In this document: positions 6,693 to 14,298 of the stretch, one piece after another
Layout of the letters: each line of letters begins with the position of its first letter
Position numbering within the stretch: the stretch's first letter is position 1
NCBI RefSeq assembly: GCF_014773485.1
Contig: NZ_JACXBP010000001.1
Location: 897,532-961,531 of the forward strand
Source: Erwinia aphidicola
Lineage (GTDB): Bacteria; Pseudomonadota; Gammaproteobacteria; Enterobacterales; Enterobacteriaceae
Reading direction: 5' to 3'
Length of the DNA stretch: 64,000 nucleotides
Notes under the pieces: model-generated
The model's input: only the letters and a program-made list of their open reading frames with translations
Database searches by the model: none
Told to the model about the DNA's origin: nothing
Position numbers and translations under genes: made by a program

Positions 6693-9048
6693 TATCCCCT
6701 CCCGCACGCATTTTTTCCGCCCCCCAGAACACTCGCTCCGGGGTAGCCGGGGCATCCAGCAGCGGATGCTGGCGATAGCCGCCTACGCTGGCAACCGCGT
6801 CCTGCAGCGCGCACCACACCGCAATACCCAGCATAAACGGCGGCTCGCCGACCGCTTTGGAATGGAACACGGTCTCTTTTGGATTTTTGCGATTTTCGAC
6901 CAGCGTCACGCGCAGGTCGTGCGGCACATCGCCAATCGCCGGGATTTTGTAACTGGCCGGGCCATCGGTCATCAGCCGCCCTTCGGCATTCCACACCAGT
7001 TCCTCGGTGGTCAGCCAGCCCATGCCCTGCACAAAACCGCCTTCAACCTGGCCGATATCAATCGCCGGGTTAAGCGAAGCGCCCACATCGTGCAGGATAT
7101 CGGCACGCAGCAGGCGGTATTCGCCGGTCAGGGTATCCACCATCACTTCCGCGCAGGCCGCGCCGTAAGCGTAGTAATAGAATGGTTGCCCGCGTCCCGC
7201 CAGGCGATCGTAGTGGATGCCCGGCACGCGGTAATAGCCGGCGGCGGAGAGCGGCACCTGATTGAGCCACGCCTGCTGCGCCACTTCGGCGAAGGTAAAA
7301 TGCTTGTCGCCAACTTTGACGATGCCGTTGCTGAAGCGCACCTGCTCCTCAGAGCAGTGATGTACTTTGCACAGCATGGCGATCAGCCGGTCGCGCAGGA
7401 TCTCCGCCGCATTCTGCGCCGCCTTACCGTTGAGATCGGTGCCGCTGGAGGCCGCCGTCGGTGAAGTATTGGGTACTTTGCCGGTATCGGTCGCAGTGAT
7501 CTGGATGCGATCGACGTCGATCTGCAGCACTTCAGCGACGATCTGCGCCACTTTGGTGTTTAGCCCCTGGCCCATCTCGGTGCCGCCGTGATTCAGCTGG
7601 ACCGTGCCGTCGGTGTAGATCAGGATCAGCGCCCCGGCCTGGTTCAGGAAGCTGGAGGTAAACGAGATGCCGAACTTAACCGGCGTCAGCGCCAGGCCGC
7701 GCTTCATTACGCTGTTAGCGGCATTAAACGCCGAGATTTCGGCACGGCGGGCGGCGTAGCCTGCACTCTCTTCCAGCTGGGCGGTCATCTCCTCCAGCAG
7801 GTTATCTTCCACCGTCTGATAATAGTGGGTGACGTTGCGCGTCTCTTTGCCGTAGTAGTTACGCTTGCGCACTTCCAGCGGGTCGAGGCCCAGCTCGCGG
7901 GCGATATGGTCCATAATCTGCTCAATGGCGACCATGCCCTGCGGCCCGCCAAAGCCGCGATAGGCGGTATTGGACGCGGTATTGGTGCGACAGCGATAGC
8001 CGGTAATCAGAGCATCGCCAAGGTAATAGGCATTGTCAGCGTGGAACATCGCACGATCGACGATAGAACCCGAGAGATCGAGCGAATAGCCGCAGTTGCC
8101 CGCCAGATCAATTTTTACCCCGCAGAAGCGCCCTTCATCATCCACCCCGACGTCATAGCGCACAAAGAACGGATGGCGTTTGCCGGTGGTGCGCATATCG
8201 TCGCGGCGCGACAGGCGCATTTTTACCGGCCTGCCGCTTTTACCTGCCGCTACCGCGCACAGGCAGGCAACGCCCGCGGCCTGCGTCTCTTTACCGCCGA
8301 AGCCGCCGCCCATACGGCGCATGTCGATGGTCACTTTATTCATCGTCACGCCCATTACCGAGGCCACCAGCTTCTGCACTTCGGTCGGGTTCTGGGTTGA
8401 TGAGTAAACCTGCAGCGCACGATCTTCGCCGGGCACCACCAGCGCCACCTGAGTTTCCAGATAGAAGTGCTCCTGACCGCCGATGTGAAATTCGCCCTGC
8501 AGGCGGTGGGCCGCACGCGCCAGCGCCGCTTGCGCATCGCCGCGCTGGTGGATGTGCGGCTGCTGGACAAAGCTTTGCTGCTCCAGCGCCTGCTTCACGT
8601 CCAGCAGCGGGGTGAGCGGCTGGTACTCTATTTTTGCCAGCATCGCCGCCTGACGCGCCGCCTGCTCGCTTTCGGCCGCCACCACCAGCACCATCTGCCC
8701 GGCATACTCCACCACGTCCTGCGCCAGCAGCGGGTCGCCAGGCTCCAGCGGCCCGATATCCACATCACCCGGCACGTCGCGCCAGGTCAGCACGCTCACT
8801 ACCCCGGGCACCGCGTAGCAGGCTGCGACATCAATGCTGATAATGCGCGCATGGGCATGTTCGCTGAGGCGTGGGCAGAGATGCAGCATCCCAGGCAGCT
8901 CGAGGCGATCGTCAATATATTGCGCTGCGCCGCTAACGTGCAGCGCCGCGCTCTCATGCTTGTTGCTCTTGCCAACGCCGTTCTGAATGCCCTGCTTAAA
9001 CTGGTGGGCAATCACCTCTTCACTGACCTGCGGGCGATTATGAGACAT
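6685..9048 (-). CDS. xdhB: Xanthine dehydrogenase molybdopterin-binding subunit XdhB
   Basis: The 787-residue large subunit carries the aldehyde oxidase/xanthine dehydrogenase a/b hammerhead near the N-terminus (HVSGAAQYIDD) and the molybdopterin domains: GGGFGGKETQA, RGFGGPQG, HGGTEMGQGLNTK and SSGTDLNG. With XdhA it oxidises hypoxanthine and xanthine to urate. The ATG at 9048 is preferred because GGAGG lies 9 nt upstream; a TTG three codons earlier is also in frame. The start overlaps the end of xdhA and the end overlaps xdhC, so the three genes are tightly coupled. Late motifs (VEGGFVQGMGWLTTEEL, GEPPFMLGIAVWCAL, the latter with the family catalytic-Glu region) are intact. Confidence 0.95.
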   Translation of the reverse strand: MSHNRPQVSEEVIAHQFKQGIQNGVGKSNKHESAALHVSGAAQYIDDRLELPGMLHLCPRLSEHAHARIISIDVAACYAVPGVVSVLTWRDVPGDVDIGPLEPGDPLLAQDVVEYAGQMVLVVAAESEQAARQAAMLAKIEYQPLTPLLDVKQALEQQSFVQQPHIHQRGDAQAALARAAHRLQGEFHIGGQEHFYLETQVALVVPGEDRALQVYSSTQNPTEVQKLVASVMGVTMNKVTIDMRRMGGGFGGKETQAAGVACLCAVAAGKSGRPVKMRLSRRDDMRTTGKRHPFFVRYDVGVDDEGRFCGVKIDLAGNCGYSLDLSGSIVDRAMFHADNAYYLGDALITGYRCRTNTASNTAYRGFGGPQGMVAIEQIMDHIARELGLDPLEVRKRNYYGKETRNVTHYYQTVEDNLLEEMTAQLEESAGYAARRAEISAFNAANSVMKRGLALTPVKFGISFTSSFLNQAGALILIYTDGTVQLNHGGTEMGQGLNTKVAQIVAEVLQIDVDRIQITATDTGKVPNTSPTAASSGTDLNGKAAQNAAEILRDRLIAMLCKVHHCSEEQVRFSNGIVKVGDKHFTFAEVAQQAWLNQVPLSAAGYYRVPGIHYDRLAGRGQPFYYYAYGAACAEVMVDTLTGEYRLLRADILHDVGASLNPAIDIGQVEGGFVQGMGWLTTEELVWNAEGRLMTDGPASYKIPAIGDVPHDLRVTLVENRKNPKETVFHSKAVGEPPFMLGIAVWCALQDAVASVGGYRQHPLLDAPATPERVFWGAEKMRAGGDNA

Positions 9049-10480
9049 AGCGGGCAACCTCCGTAATGGTCAGTTCACCGTTGAGATCGGCGTAGTAGCG
9101 GCGCAGCAGATTTTTCGCCAGCTGCAGGCGATAAGCCGCGCTGGCGCGGAAGTCGCTCAGCGGCTGGAACTCCTGCTCCAGGGCTTTGCAGGCTTGTTCG
9201 ATGGCGCAGAGCGTCAGCGGCTGGCCAAGCAGCAGCTGTTCACAGCGCAAAGCGCGCTGCGGGATCGCCGCCATGCCGCCAAAGGCAATGCGCACGTGCG
9301 ACACGCAGTTTTGCGCATCGGTTTGCAGCGTGAAAGCGGCAAATACGGCGGAGATATCATCCTCCAGCCGTTTGGAGACCTTCCAGGCGCGGAAATTTCG
9401 TCCTGTCGCCGTTTTGGCTATCACGATAGCGCGGATAAACTCGCCAGCGCGCAGCGCGGTTTTACGGTAGCCGAGGAAGAACTCACTGATTGCCAGGCGG
9501 CGCACTTCATCACCGCGCTGCAGCAGCAGCTCCGCGTCCAGCGCCAGCAGCATCGGCGGCGTATCGCCAATCGGCGAAGCGTTAGCGATGTTGCCGCCCA
9601 GCGTGCCCTGATGGCGGATCTGCAGTGAGGCAAAGCGCTCCAGCAGCTGGCTGAACGCCGGGATTTCCGCGCTCAGTAGCTGCCAGCAGTGATGTAAAGA
9701 GGCCCCGGCCCCCAGCACAATCTCCTCGCTGCCAATTTCACACTGTTTCAGTTCATCGACGTGGCCGAGAGCAATCATCAGCGGTAGCGCCTGATGCTGC
9801 TGCGTCACCTGCAACGCCAGGTCGGTGCCGCCCGCCAGCAGCCGCGCCTGCGGATTGGCCAACAGCGCCGCGCTGAGCTGACCGAGAGTTTTTGGCAGCA
9901 GGCAATGGTTGCCCTGCCGCGCGATCTCCTGCATCTCGCTGTTTTGCAGCGCCAGCAGACGTTCTACCGTCGCGGCTTCCTGCTGCTGAAAACTGTCGCT
10001 GACCGGCGTGGCACAGGCCTGCTGCGCCGCCGCAACAATTGGCCGATAGCCGGTACAGCGGCACAGGTTGCCCGCCAGCGCCTGCTCAATCTGCTGATGG
10101 TTTGCGCTGCCCTGCTTTTGCAGCGTGAACAGCGACATCACAAAGCCCGGCGTACAGAAGCCGCACTGCGACGCGTGGCAGTCAACCATCGCCTGCTGCA
10201 CCGGGTGTAACCCCTCCGGCTGGCGCAGATCTTCAACGCTAATCAGCTGTTTGCCCTGCAGGCTGCTGACAAACGTCAGGCAGCTGTTGACCGTTTCATA
10301 GTGCATTTTCCCGTTTTCTACGCGGCCAAGCGTGACGGTGCAGGCGCCGCAATCGCCGGAGGCGCAGCCCTCTTTCGTGCCGCAGCGCCGCTGGTTCTGG
10401 CGCAGATAGTTGAGCACCGTCAGATTCGGGTCGATCTCCTGCTCGCTTACCAGGCGCTGATTGAGTAAGAACTGGATCAT
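9038..10480 (-). CDS. xdhA: Xanthine dehydrogenase small subunit XdhA (2Fe-2S and FAD domains)
   Basis: The 480-residue protein joins two [2Fe-2S] domains to an FAD domain. Plant-type cluster ligands are Cys39, Cys44, Cys47 and Cys67; the second cluster uses Cys106, Cys109, Cys140 and Cys142 (CGFC...CRC). The FAD domain shows LLAGGTDLALQVTQ and LGGNIANASPIGD (about residues 215-305). It passes electrons from the molybdenum site in XdhB to NAD. The domain order matches bacterial two-subunit xanthine dehydrogenases such as Rhodobacter XdhA. The ATG at 10480 overlaps the guaD stop (ATGA). Confidence 0.95.
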   Translation of the reverse strand: MIQFLLNQRLVSEQEIDPNLTVLNYLRQNQRRCGTKEGCASGDCGACTVTLGRVENGKMHYETVNSCLTFVSSLQGKQLISVEDLRQPEGLHPVQQAMVDCHASQCGFCTPGFVMSLFTLQKQGSANHQQIEQALAGNLCRCTGYRPIVAAAQQACATPVSDSFQQQEAATVERLLALQNSEMQEIARQGNHCLLPKTLGQLSAALLANPQARLLAGGTDLALQVTQQHQALPLMIALGHVDELKQCEIGSEEIVLGAGASLHHCWQLLSAEIPAFSQLLERFASLQIRHQGTLGGNIANASPIGDTPPMLLALDAELLLQRGDEVRRLAISEFFLGYRKTALRAGEFIRAIVIAKTATGRNFRAWKVSKRLEDDISAVFAAFTLQTDAQNCVSHVRIAFGGMAAIPQRALRCEQLLLGQPLTLCAIEQACKALEQEFQPLSDFRASAAYRLQLAKNLLRRYYADLNGELTITEVARYVS

Positions 10481-11808
10481 GCTGCACGCTCCATTTTATC
10501 GCTCTGCCAGACGCAGCGCCCGTTGACCCAGGTGGCGGCGATATTGCGGTCGTCACCCAGCGTCATCAGCACGAACAGTTTTTCCCAGATATCGCGGCTG
10601 TTGGCGTGGCGCATCTGCTGCAGCGGGGAAACAGCCGGATCGAGCACCACAAAATCGGCCTCTTTGCCCGGCATGAAATTGCCAATCTTCTGGTCGAGAT
10701 CCAGCGCTTTCGCGCCGCCCAGCGTGGCGTGGTAAAAAGCTTCACAGGCTGAGAGCCTGTAGCGCTGCAGCTGGCCAACCTTGTAAGCCTCGCCCAGCGT
10801 TTGCAGCATATTAAAGGTGGTGCCCGCGCCGACGTCGGTGCCAATACCCATCTTTACCCCTTTATGCCAGCAGGTTTGCAGATTAAACAGCCCGCTGCCG
10901 AGGAACAGATTAGAGGTCGGGCAGAATGCCACCGCGGAATCCGTGGCGTGCAGGCAGTCCCACTCGCCATCGTCAAGATGCAGGCAGTGGGCAAACAGGC
11001 TGCGCTTGCCGGTTAGCTGGTACTGGTGATAAACGTCAAGATAGCCGTTGTGATGCGGGAACAGCGCCTTCACCCATTCGACCTCCTGCGGGTTCTCGCT
11101 CAGGTGAGTATGCAGCCAAATATCCGGATATTCGGCGCGCAGCTGCTGTACCTTGCTCAGTAACTGCGGGGAGGAGGTCGGGGCAAAGCGCGGGGTCAGC
11201 GCGTAGCTCAGGCGGCCGTGATTGTGCCAGCGTTCGATCAGCGCTTTGGTCTGCTGGTAGCTCTGCTGCGGGGTTTCGGTCAGGCTCTCCGGCGCGTTGC
11301 GGTCCATCATCACCTTGCCGGCAATCAGCCGCATCTCCAGCGCCGCAGCCGCGGTAAACAGTGCATCGACCGATTCAGGATGCACGGTGCCAAATACCAG
11401 CGCGGTGGTGGTGCCGTTGCTCAGCAGCTGCTGGAGAAAAAATGCCGACATGCGCGCCGAGTGCTGCGGGCAGTGATATTGGCTTTCCACCGGGAAGGTG
11501 TACTGATTGAGCCACTCCAGCAGCTGCTCACCAAACGCGCCGATCATTTCGGTTTGCGGGTAGTGAATATGGGTGTCGACAAAGCCAGGCACGATCAGGC
11601 GGCCGCGATAGTCGAGTGCCCCATTCCCCGGCTGCAGCAGGTGCTGCCCCTGCTGCCACTCATACAGGCCGACGATTTCGCCCGCGTTCAGCAGCAGCAG
11701 TCCATCTTCAATATGGCGTGCGGCGTCTGGCAGCTGCTGAGGGTTTTCCACCGTGCGGGTGATATCAAAAAAGCTGGCGCGTATCGCCTGGGTATAGGTC
11801 ACTGACAT
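10477..11808 (-). CDS. guaD: Guanine deaminase
   Basis: The 443-residue amidohydrolase matches GuaD, which hydrolyses guanine to xanthine and ammonia. Metal and catalytic motifs are in place: PGFVDTHIHYPQ (about residues 74-85), HTHLSENPQEVEW (about 233), FAHCLHLDD (about 272) and GTDVGAGTTFN (about 323). The ATG at 11808 follows AAAGGAAATGTT. It is the first gene of a four-gene operon guaD-xdhA-xdhB-xdhC in which each junction overlaps, so the product feeds the next enzyme directly. The control region upstream has a sigma-54 promoter and dyad elements. Confidence 0.95.
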   Translation of the reverse strand: MSVTYTQAIRASFFDITRTVENPQQLPDAARHIEDGLLLLNAGEIVGLYEWQQGQHLLQPGNGALDYRGRLIVPGFVDTHIHYPQTEMIGAFGEQLLEWLNQYTFPVESQYHCPQHSARMSAFFLQQLLSNGTTTALVFGTVHPESVDALFTAAAALEMRLIAGKVMMDRNAPESLTETPQQSYQQTKALIERWHNHGRLSYALTPRFAPTSSPQLLSKVQQLRAEYPDIWLHTHLSENPQEVEWVKALFPHHNGYLDVYHQYQLTGKRSLFAHCLHLDDGEWDCLHATDSAVAFCPTSNLFLGSGLFNLQTCWHKGVKMGIGTDVGAGTTFNMLQTLGEAYKVGQLQRYRLSACEAFYHATLGGAKALDLDQKIGNFMPGKEADFVVLDPAVSPLQQMRHANSRDIWEKLFVLMTLGDDRNIAATWVNGRCVWQSDKMERAA

Positions 11809-11903
11809 AACATTTCCTTTATTGAGGCGGCCTCACCCTGTTCAGTATTTACCAGCAGTGAGGTTTTTACCCGTAATCAAATAACTTTCTTATCAGTGTA
11901 GTT

Positions 11904-11921
11904 TTGCAATTGTTGTGCCAG
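11904..11921 (-). promoter_or_regulatory. Sigma-54 (-24/-12) promoter of guaD-xdhABC
   Basis: On the minus strand the sequence TGGCACAACAATTGCAA has GG (11919-11918) and GC (11907-11906) exactly 10 bp apart and is a full match to TGGCAC-N5-TTGCA. The predicted start near 11894 gives a leader of about 86 nt before guaD. Confidence 0.78.
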
Positions 11922-12006
11922 CCGGGAAAAATAAATTCCCCTTAAATTACAGGCAGTTAAAATTATCCTTAATAAACTCTGTTATTCAGGCTTAATAAAC
12001 GATTGC

Positions 12007-12037
12007 GCAATCGGTTGCTAATAATGCAACCGATTGC
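12007..12037. promoter_or_regulatory. Perfect 12-bp inverted repeat in the guaD-ydfG control region
   Basis: GCAATCGGTTGC (12007-12018) and GCAACCGATTGC (12026-12037) are exact reverse complements around TAATAAT. Each arm by itself is GCAA-N4-TTGC with a central CG, like the core of a LacI/PurR-family operator. No T-run follows, so an operator or activator site is more likely than a terminator. It sits about 115-145 bp upstream of the predicted guaD start, where sigma-54 activators normally bind. The rest of the 428-bp gap (11809-12236) is AT-rich with no open frame of note. Confidence 0.6.
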
Positions 12038-12123
12038 TAATGGGCAACAGTGCGCTTAATGATTGGGATGACATTTTATTTGGCCGGGCCTGCGCCCTTT
12101 TTTGGCGCATTTCTGCCTTGAGG

Positions 12124-12140
12124 TGCACCAGCAGTGTGCA
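12124..12140. promoter_or_regulatory. NtrC-like binding dyad upstream of guaD
   Basis: TGCACCAGCAGTGTGCA is an exact TGCAC-N7-GTGCA dyad, the pattern of NtrC enhancers. It lies about 240 bp from the predicted guaD start and about 100 bp from the ydfG start, so its target is uncertain. Confidence 0.5.
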
Positions 12141-12236
12141 GCTTTTGGTATTAACCCATAACAAAACGCTCCTTTATCGGCGGCGCGGCATAATGTTAAG
12201 GTAAGAAAAATCCAAAATGTGTTGAGGAACAGTGAG

Positions 12237-12983
12237 ATGATCGTATTTGTTACCGGTGCGACCGCCGGTTTTGGTCAGAGTATTACCCGCCGCTTTGTCG
12301 CTCAGGGACATAAAGTCATTGCCACCGGCCGCCGCCAGGAGCGCCTGGATGCGTTACAGCAGGAGCTGGGCGACAGCGTCTATACGCTGGTTCTCGACGT
12401 GCGCGACCGCGCCGGCATTGACGCGGCGGTGAATAGCCTGCCGGCGGAATGGCGCAACATTGACGTGCTGGTGAATAATGCCGGCCTGGCGCTGGGCATT
12501 GAACCGGCACAGCGTGCCAGCCTGGAAGACTGGGAAGATATGATCGACACCAATAACAAGGGCCTGGTGTATATGACGCGCGCCATTCTGCCCGCCATGG
12601 TGGAGCGCAACGTCGGCCATATCATTAATATCGGTTCGATTGCCGGCAGCTGGCCGTACCCGGGCGGTAACGTCTACGGCGCGACCAAAGCGTTTGTACG
12701 TCAGTTCAGCTTTAACCTGCGTACCGACCTGCACGGCACCGCGCTGCGCGTTACCGATATCGAACCGGGCCTGGTCGGCGGCACCGAGTTCTCCAATGTG
12801 CGCTTTAAGGGCGATGATGCCAAAGCGGGTAGCGTGTATGACGGCACCGAACCGTTGACGCCGGAAGATGTGACCGAAGCGGTCTGGTGGGTGGCTACCC
12901 TGCCGAAACACGTCAATATCAACGCGCTGGAGATGATGCCAGTCGGCCAAAGTCAGGCTGGCCTGCGCGTGCACAAAGGGTAA
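12237..12983 (+). CDS. ydfG: NADP-dependent 3-hydroxy acid / serine dehydrogenase YdfG
   Basis: A 248-residue classical short-chain dehydrogenase, the same length as E. coli YdfG. It has the cofactor motif TGATAGFG (residues 6-13), VNNAG (about 79-83), the catalytic Ser in IGSIAGSWPYPGG and the YGATK Tyr-Lys pair (about 147-151). E. coli YdfG oxidises L-allo-threonine, serine and 3-hydroxypropionate/malonic-semialdehyde-type substrates with NADP. The ATG at 12237 is used because it follows GAGGAACAGTGAG and matches the family N-terminus (MIVFVTGATAGFG). It is divergent from the guaD operon. Confidence 0.95.
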   Translation: MIVFVTGATAGFGQSITRRFVAQGHKVIATGRRQERLDALQQELGDSVYTLVLDVRDRAGIDAAVNSLPAEWRNIDVLVNNAGLALGIEPAQRASLEDWEDMIDTNNKGLVYMTRAILPAMVERNVGHIINIGSIAGSWPYPGGNVYGATKAFVRQFSFNLRTDLHGTALRVTDIEPGLVGGTEFSNVRFKGDDAKAGSVYDGTEPLTPEDVTEAVWWVATLPKHVNINALEMMPVGQSQAGLRVHKG

Positions 12984-13002
12984 TTAACCTGCGGCGGGCG
13001 AC

Positions 13003-13347
13003 TCAGGCCCGCCCCCATCCGGCAACGATAATCAACACTCCGCAGAACGCCACCAGCGCCCCAACCCAGTCGAAAGTGCTAAGCCGAACACCCTCAATAA
13101 AGCGCAACCACAGCAGCGCCGTGACCACATACACGCCCCCATAGGCGGCGTAGACGCGCCCACTGGCGGCCGGGTGCAGCGTCAACAGCCAGACAAACAG
13201 CATCAGGCTGACTGCTGCCGGCAGCAGCAGCCATGGCGAACCGTTCTTTTTCAGCCACAGATACGGCAGGAAACAGCCGACGATTTCGGCCAGTGCGGTG
13301 GCAAAGAAAAGTAAAATGGTGGTCAGCAAAGGTAAATTCTCACTCAA
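13003..13347 (-). CDS. ynfA: YnfA family small inner-membrane protein (UPF0060)
   Basis: A 114-residue protein with four hydrophobic segments. It matches E. coli YnfA (108 residues) along its length, e.g. [23 protein letters not shown] and [19 protein letters not shown]. The family has the size and topology of small multidrug resistance proteins and some members affect drug tolerance; the native role is unsettled. The N-terminus is six residues longer than the E. coli protein; a later start is possible. It is convergent with ydfG, with a 19-bp gap. Confidence 0.93.
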   Translation of the reverse strand: MSENLPLLTTILLFFATALAEIVGCFLPYLWLKKNGSPWLLLPAAVSLMLFVWLLTLHPAASGRVYAAYGGVYVVTALLWLRFIEGVRLSTFDWVGALVAFCGVLIIVAGWGRA

Positions 13348-13454
13348 AGTTCAACGGCGCAACCGCGTGACTGGTCGCTGCCTGAAAGCTGGTGATATAC
13401 TAACAAACATCGTCCGCGCAGTCGCGACAGCGGGCTGCCCACTGAAAGGAAACT

Positions 13455-13805
13455 ATGATGAAAACAGTACAACACCGTCTGAAGCAGGCGACACTGCCGC
13501 TATTAATGCTGGCAGCCCTGTTCTCCGTCCAGCACAGCGCGCAGGCACGCACCGACCGCCTGGTGATTGAGGATGGCGATAACTCACTGACTAAAGAAGA
13601 AGCGCGCCAGCAGAAAGAGCAGTGGGATGACACCCGCAATCTGCGCCATAAGGTTAATTCCCGCACCGAGAAAGAGTTCGACCGCGTTGACCGCGCTTTT
13701 GATACCAGCGAAGCCTGTGAAAAAAGCCTCAATCTGAATGCCTACTGGGAGCCGAAAACCCTGCGCTGCCTCGACCGTCGCACCGGTCGTCCGGTCACGC
13801 CTTAA
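13455..13805 (+). CDS. ynfB: YnfB family secreted protein (UPF0482)
   Basis: The 116-residue protein starts with a signal peptide ([31 protein letters not shown]) and continues with a region matching E. coli Ynf[22 protein letters not shown] and [22 protein letters not shown]. Two conserved Cys may form a disulfide. It is probably periplasmic, with no known function. AAAGGAAACT precedes two tandem ATG codons, so a start three bases later is equally possible. Confidence 0.92.
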   Translation: MMKTVQHRLKQATLPLLMLAALFSVQHSAQARTDRLVIEDGDNSLTKEEARQQKEQWDDTRNLRHKVNSRTEKEFDRVDRAFDTSEACEKSLNLNAYWEPKTLRCLDRRTGRPVTP

Positions 13806-13847
13806 CCACTCCGGCACTGTTATTACTGCTAATTTAAGGATGATAAG

Positions 13848-14144
13848 ATGAAGAGTTTCAAGTGGATATTAACCGCCCTCGTCGTTGCCACTCCTCTGGC
13901 CGTTCAGGCATCTTGCGAAACGGTCAAGGCCGATATTAACCAGAAAATCATCAACAACGGGGTTCCGGCCTCCGGCTTTACGCTGGATATCGTGCCGAAT
14001 GACCAGGCCGATCAGGCGGGTGGTCAGGTCGTAGGTCATTGCGAAAACGACACGCAGAAGATTGTTTACAAGCGCAGTGGCAATAACGATGACAGCAGCG
14101 TCCCTACTGCTGCCGGTACCTCGCAGGATACTTCCGCGCAGTAA
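13848..14144 (+). CDS. ynfD: YnfD-like DUF1161 periplasmic protein
   Basis: A 98-residue protein with signal peptide MKSFKWILTALVVATPLAVQA and a DUF1161 core: SCETVKADINQKIINNGVP, FTLDIVPNDQA and GQVVGHCENDTQKIVYKR. Two Cys are conserved. The last about 18 residues are a low-complexity Ser/Thr/Ala tail. It lies 42 bp after ynfB on the same strand; E. coli keeps speG and ynfC between these genes, and they are missing here. Function unknown. Confidence 0.88.
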   Translation: MKSFKWILTALVVATPLAVQASCETVKADINQKIINNGVPASGFTLDIVPNDQADQAGGQVVGHCENDTQKIVYKRSGNNDDSSVPTAAGTSQDTSAQ

Positions 14145-14153
14145 CATTCCGCT

Positions 14154-14289
14154 GGCCAGGCATGCCTGGCCCCTACCAAACGTTATAATATTTACCCCAT
14201 CTGCAGGGTCAGGCATGCCTGGCCCGCCTCAACAATTATAAAGTTATAATATATTCGTCATTTGTAGGGGTCAGGCATGCCTGACCCGC
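14154..14289. repeat. Three tandem GCATGC-centred palindromes between convergent genes
   Basis: GGCCAGGCATGCCTGGCC (14154-14171) is followed by GGGTCAGGCATGCCTGGCCC (14206-14225) and GGGGTCAGGCATGCCTGACC (from 14266). The spacers share GTTATAATAT, giving a repeating unit of about 55-58 bp. It lies between ynfD and the convergent exporter gene and may act as a bidirectional terminator. Confidence 0.85.
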
Positions 14290-14298
14290 CTCAAAAAA

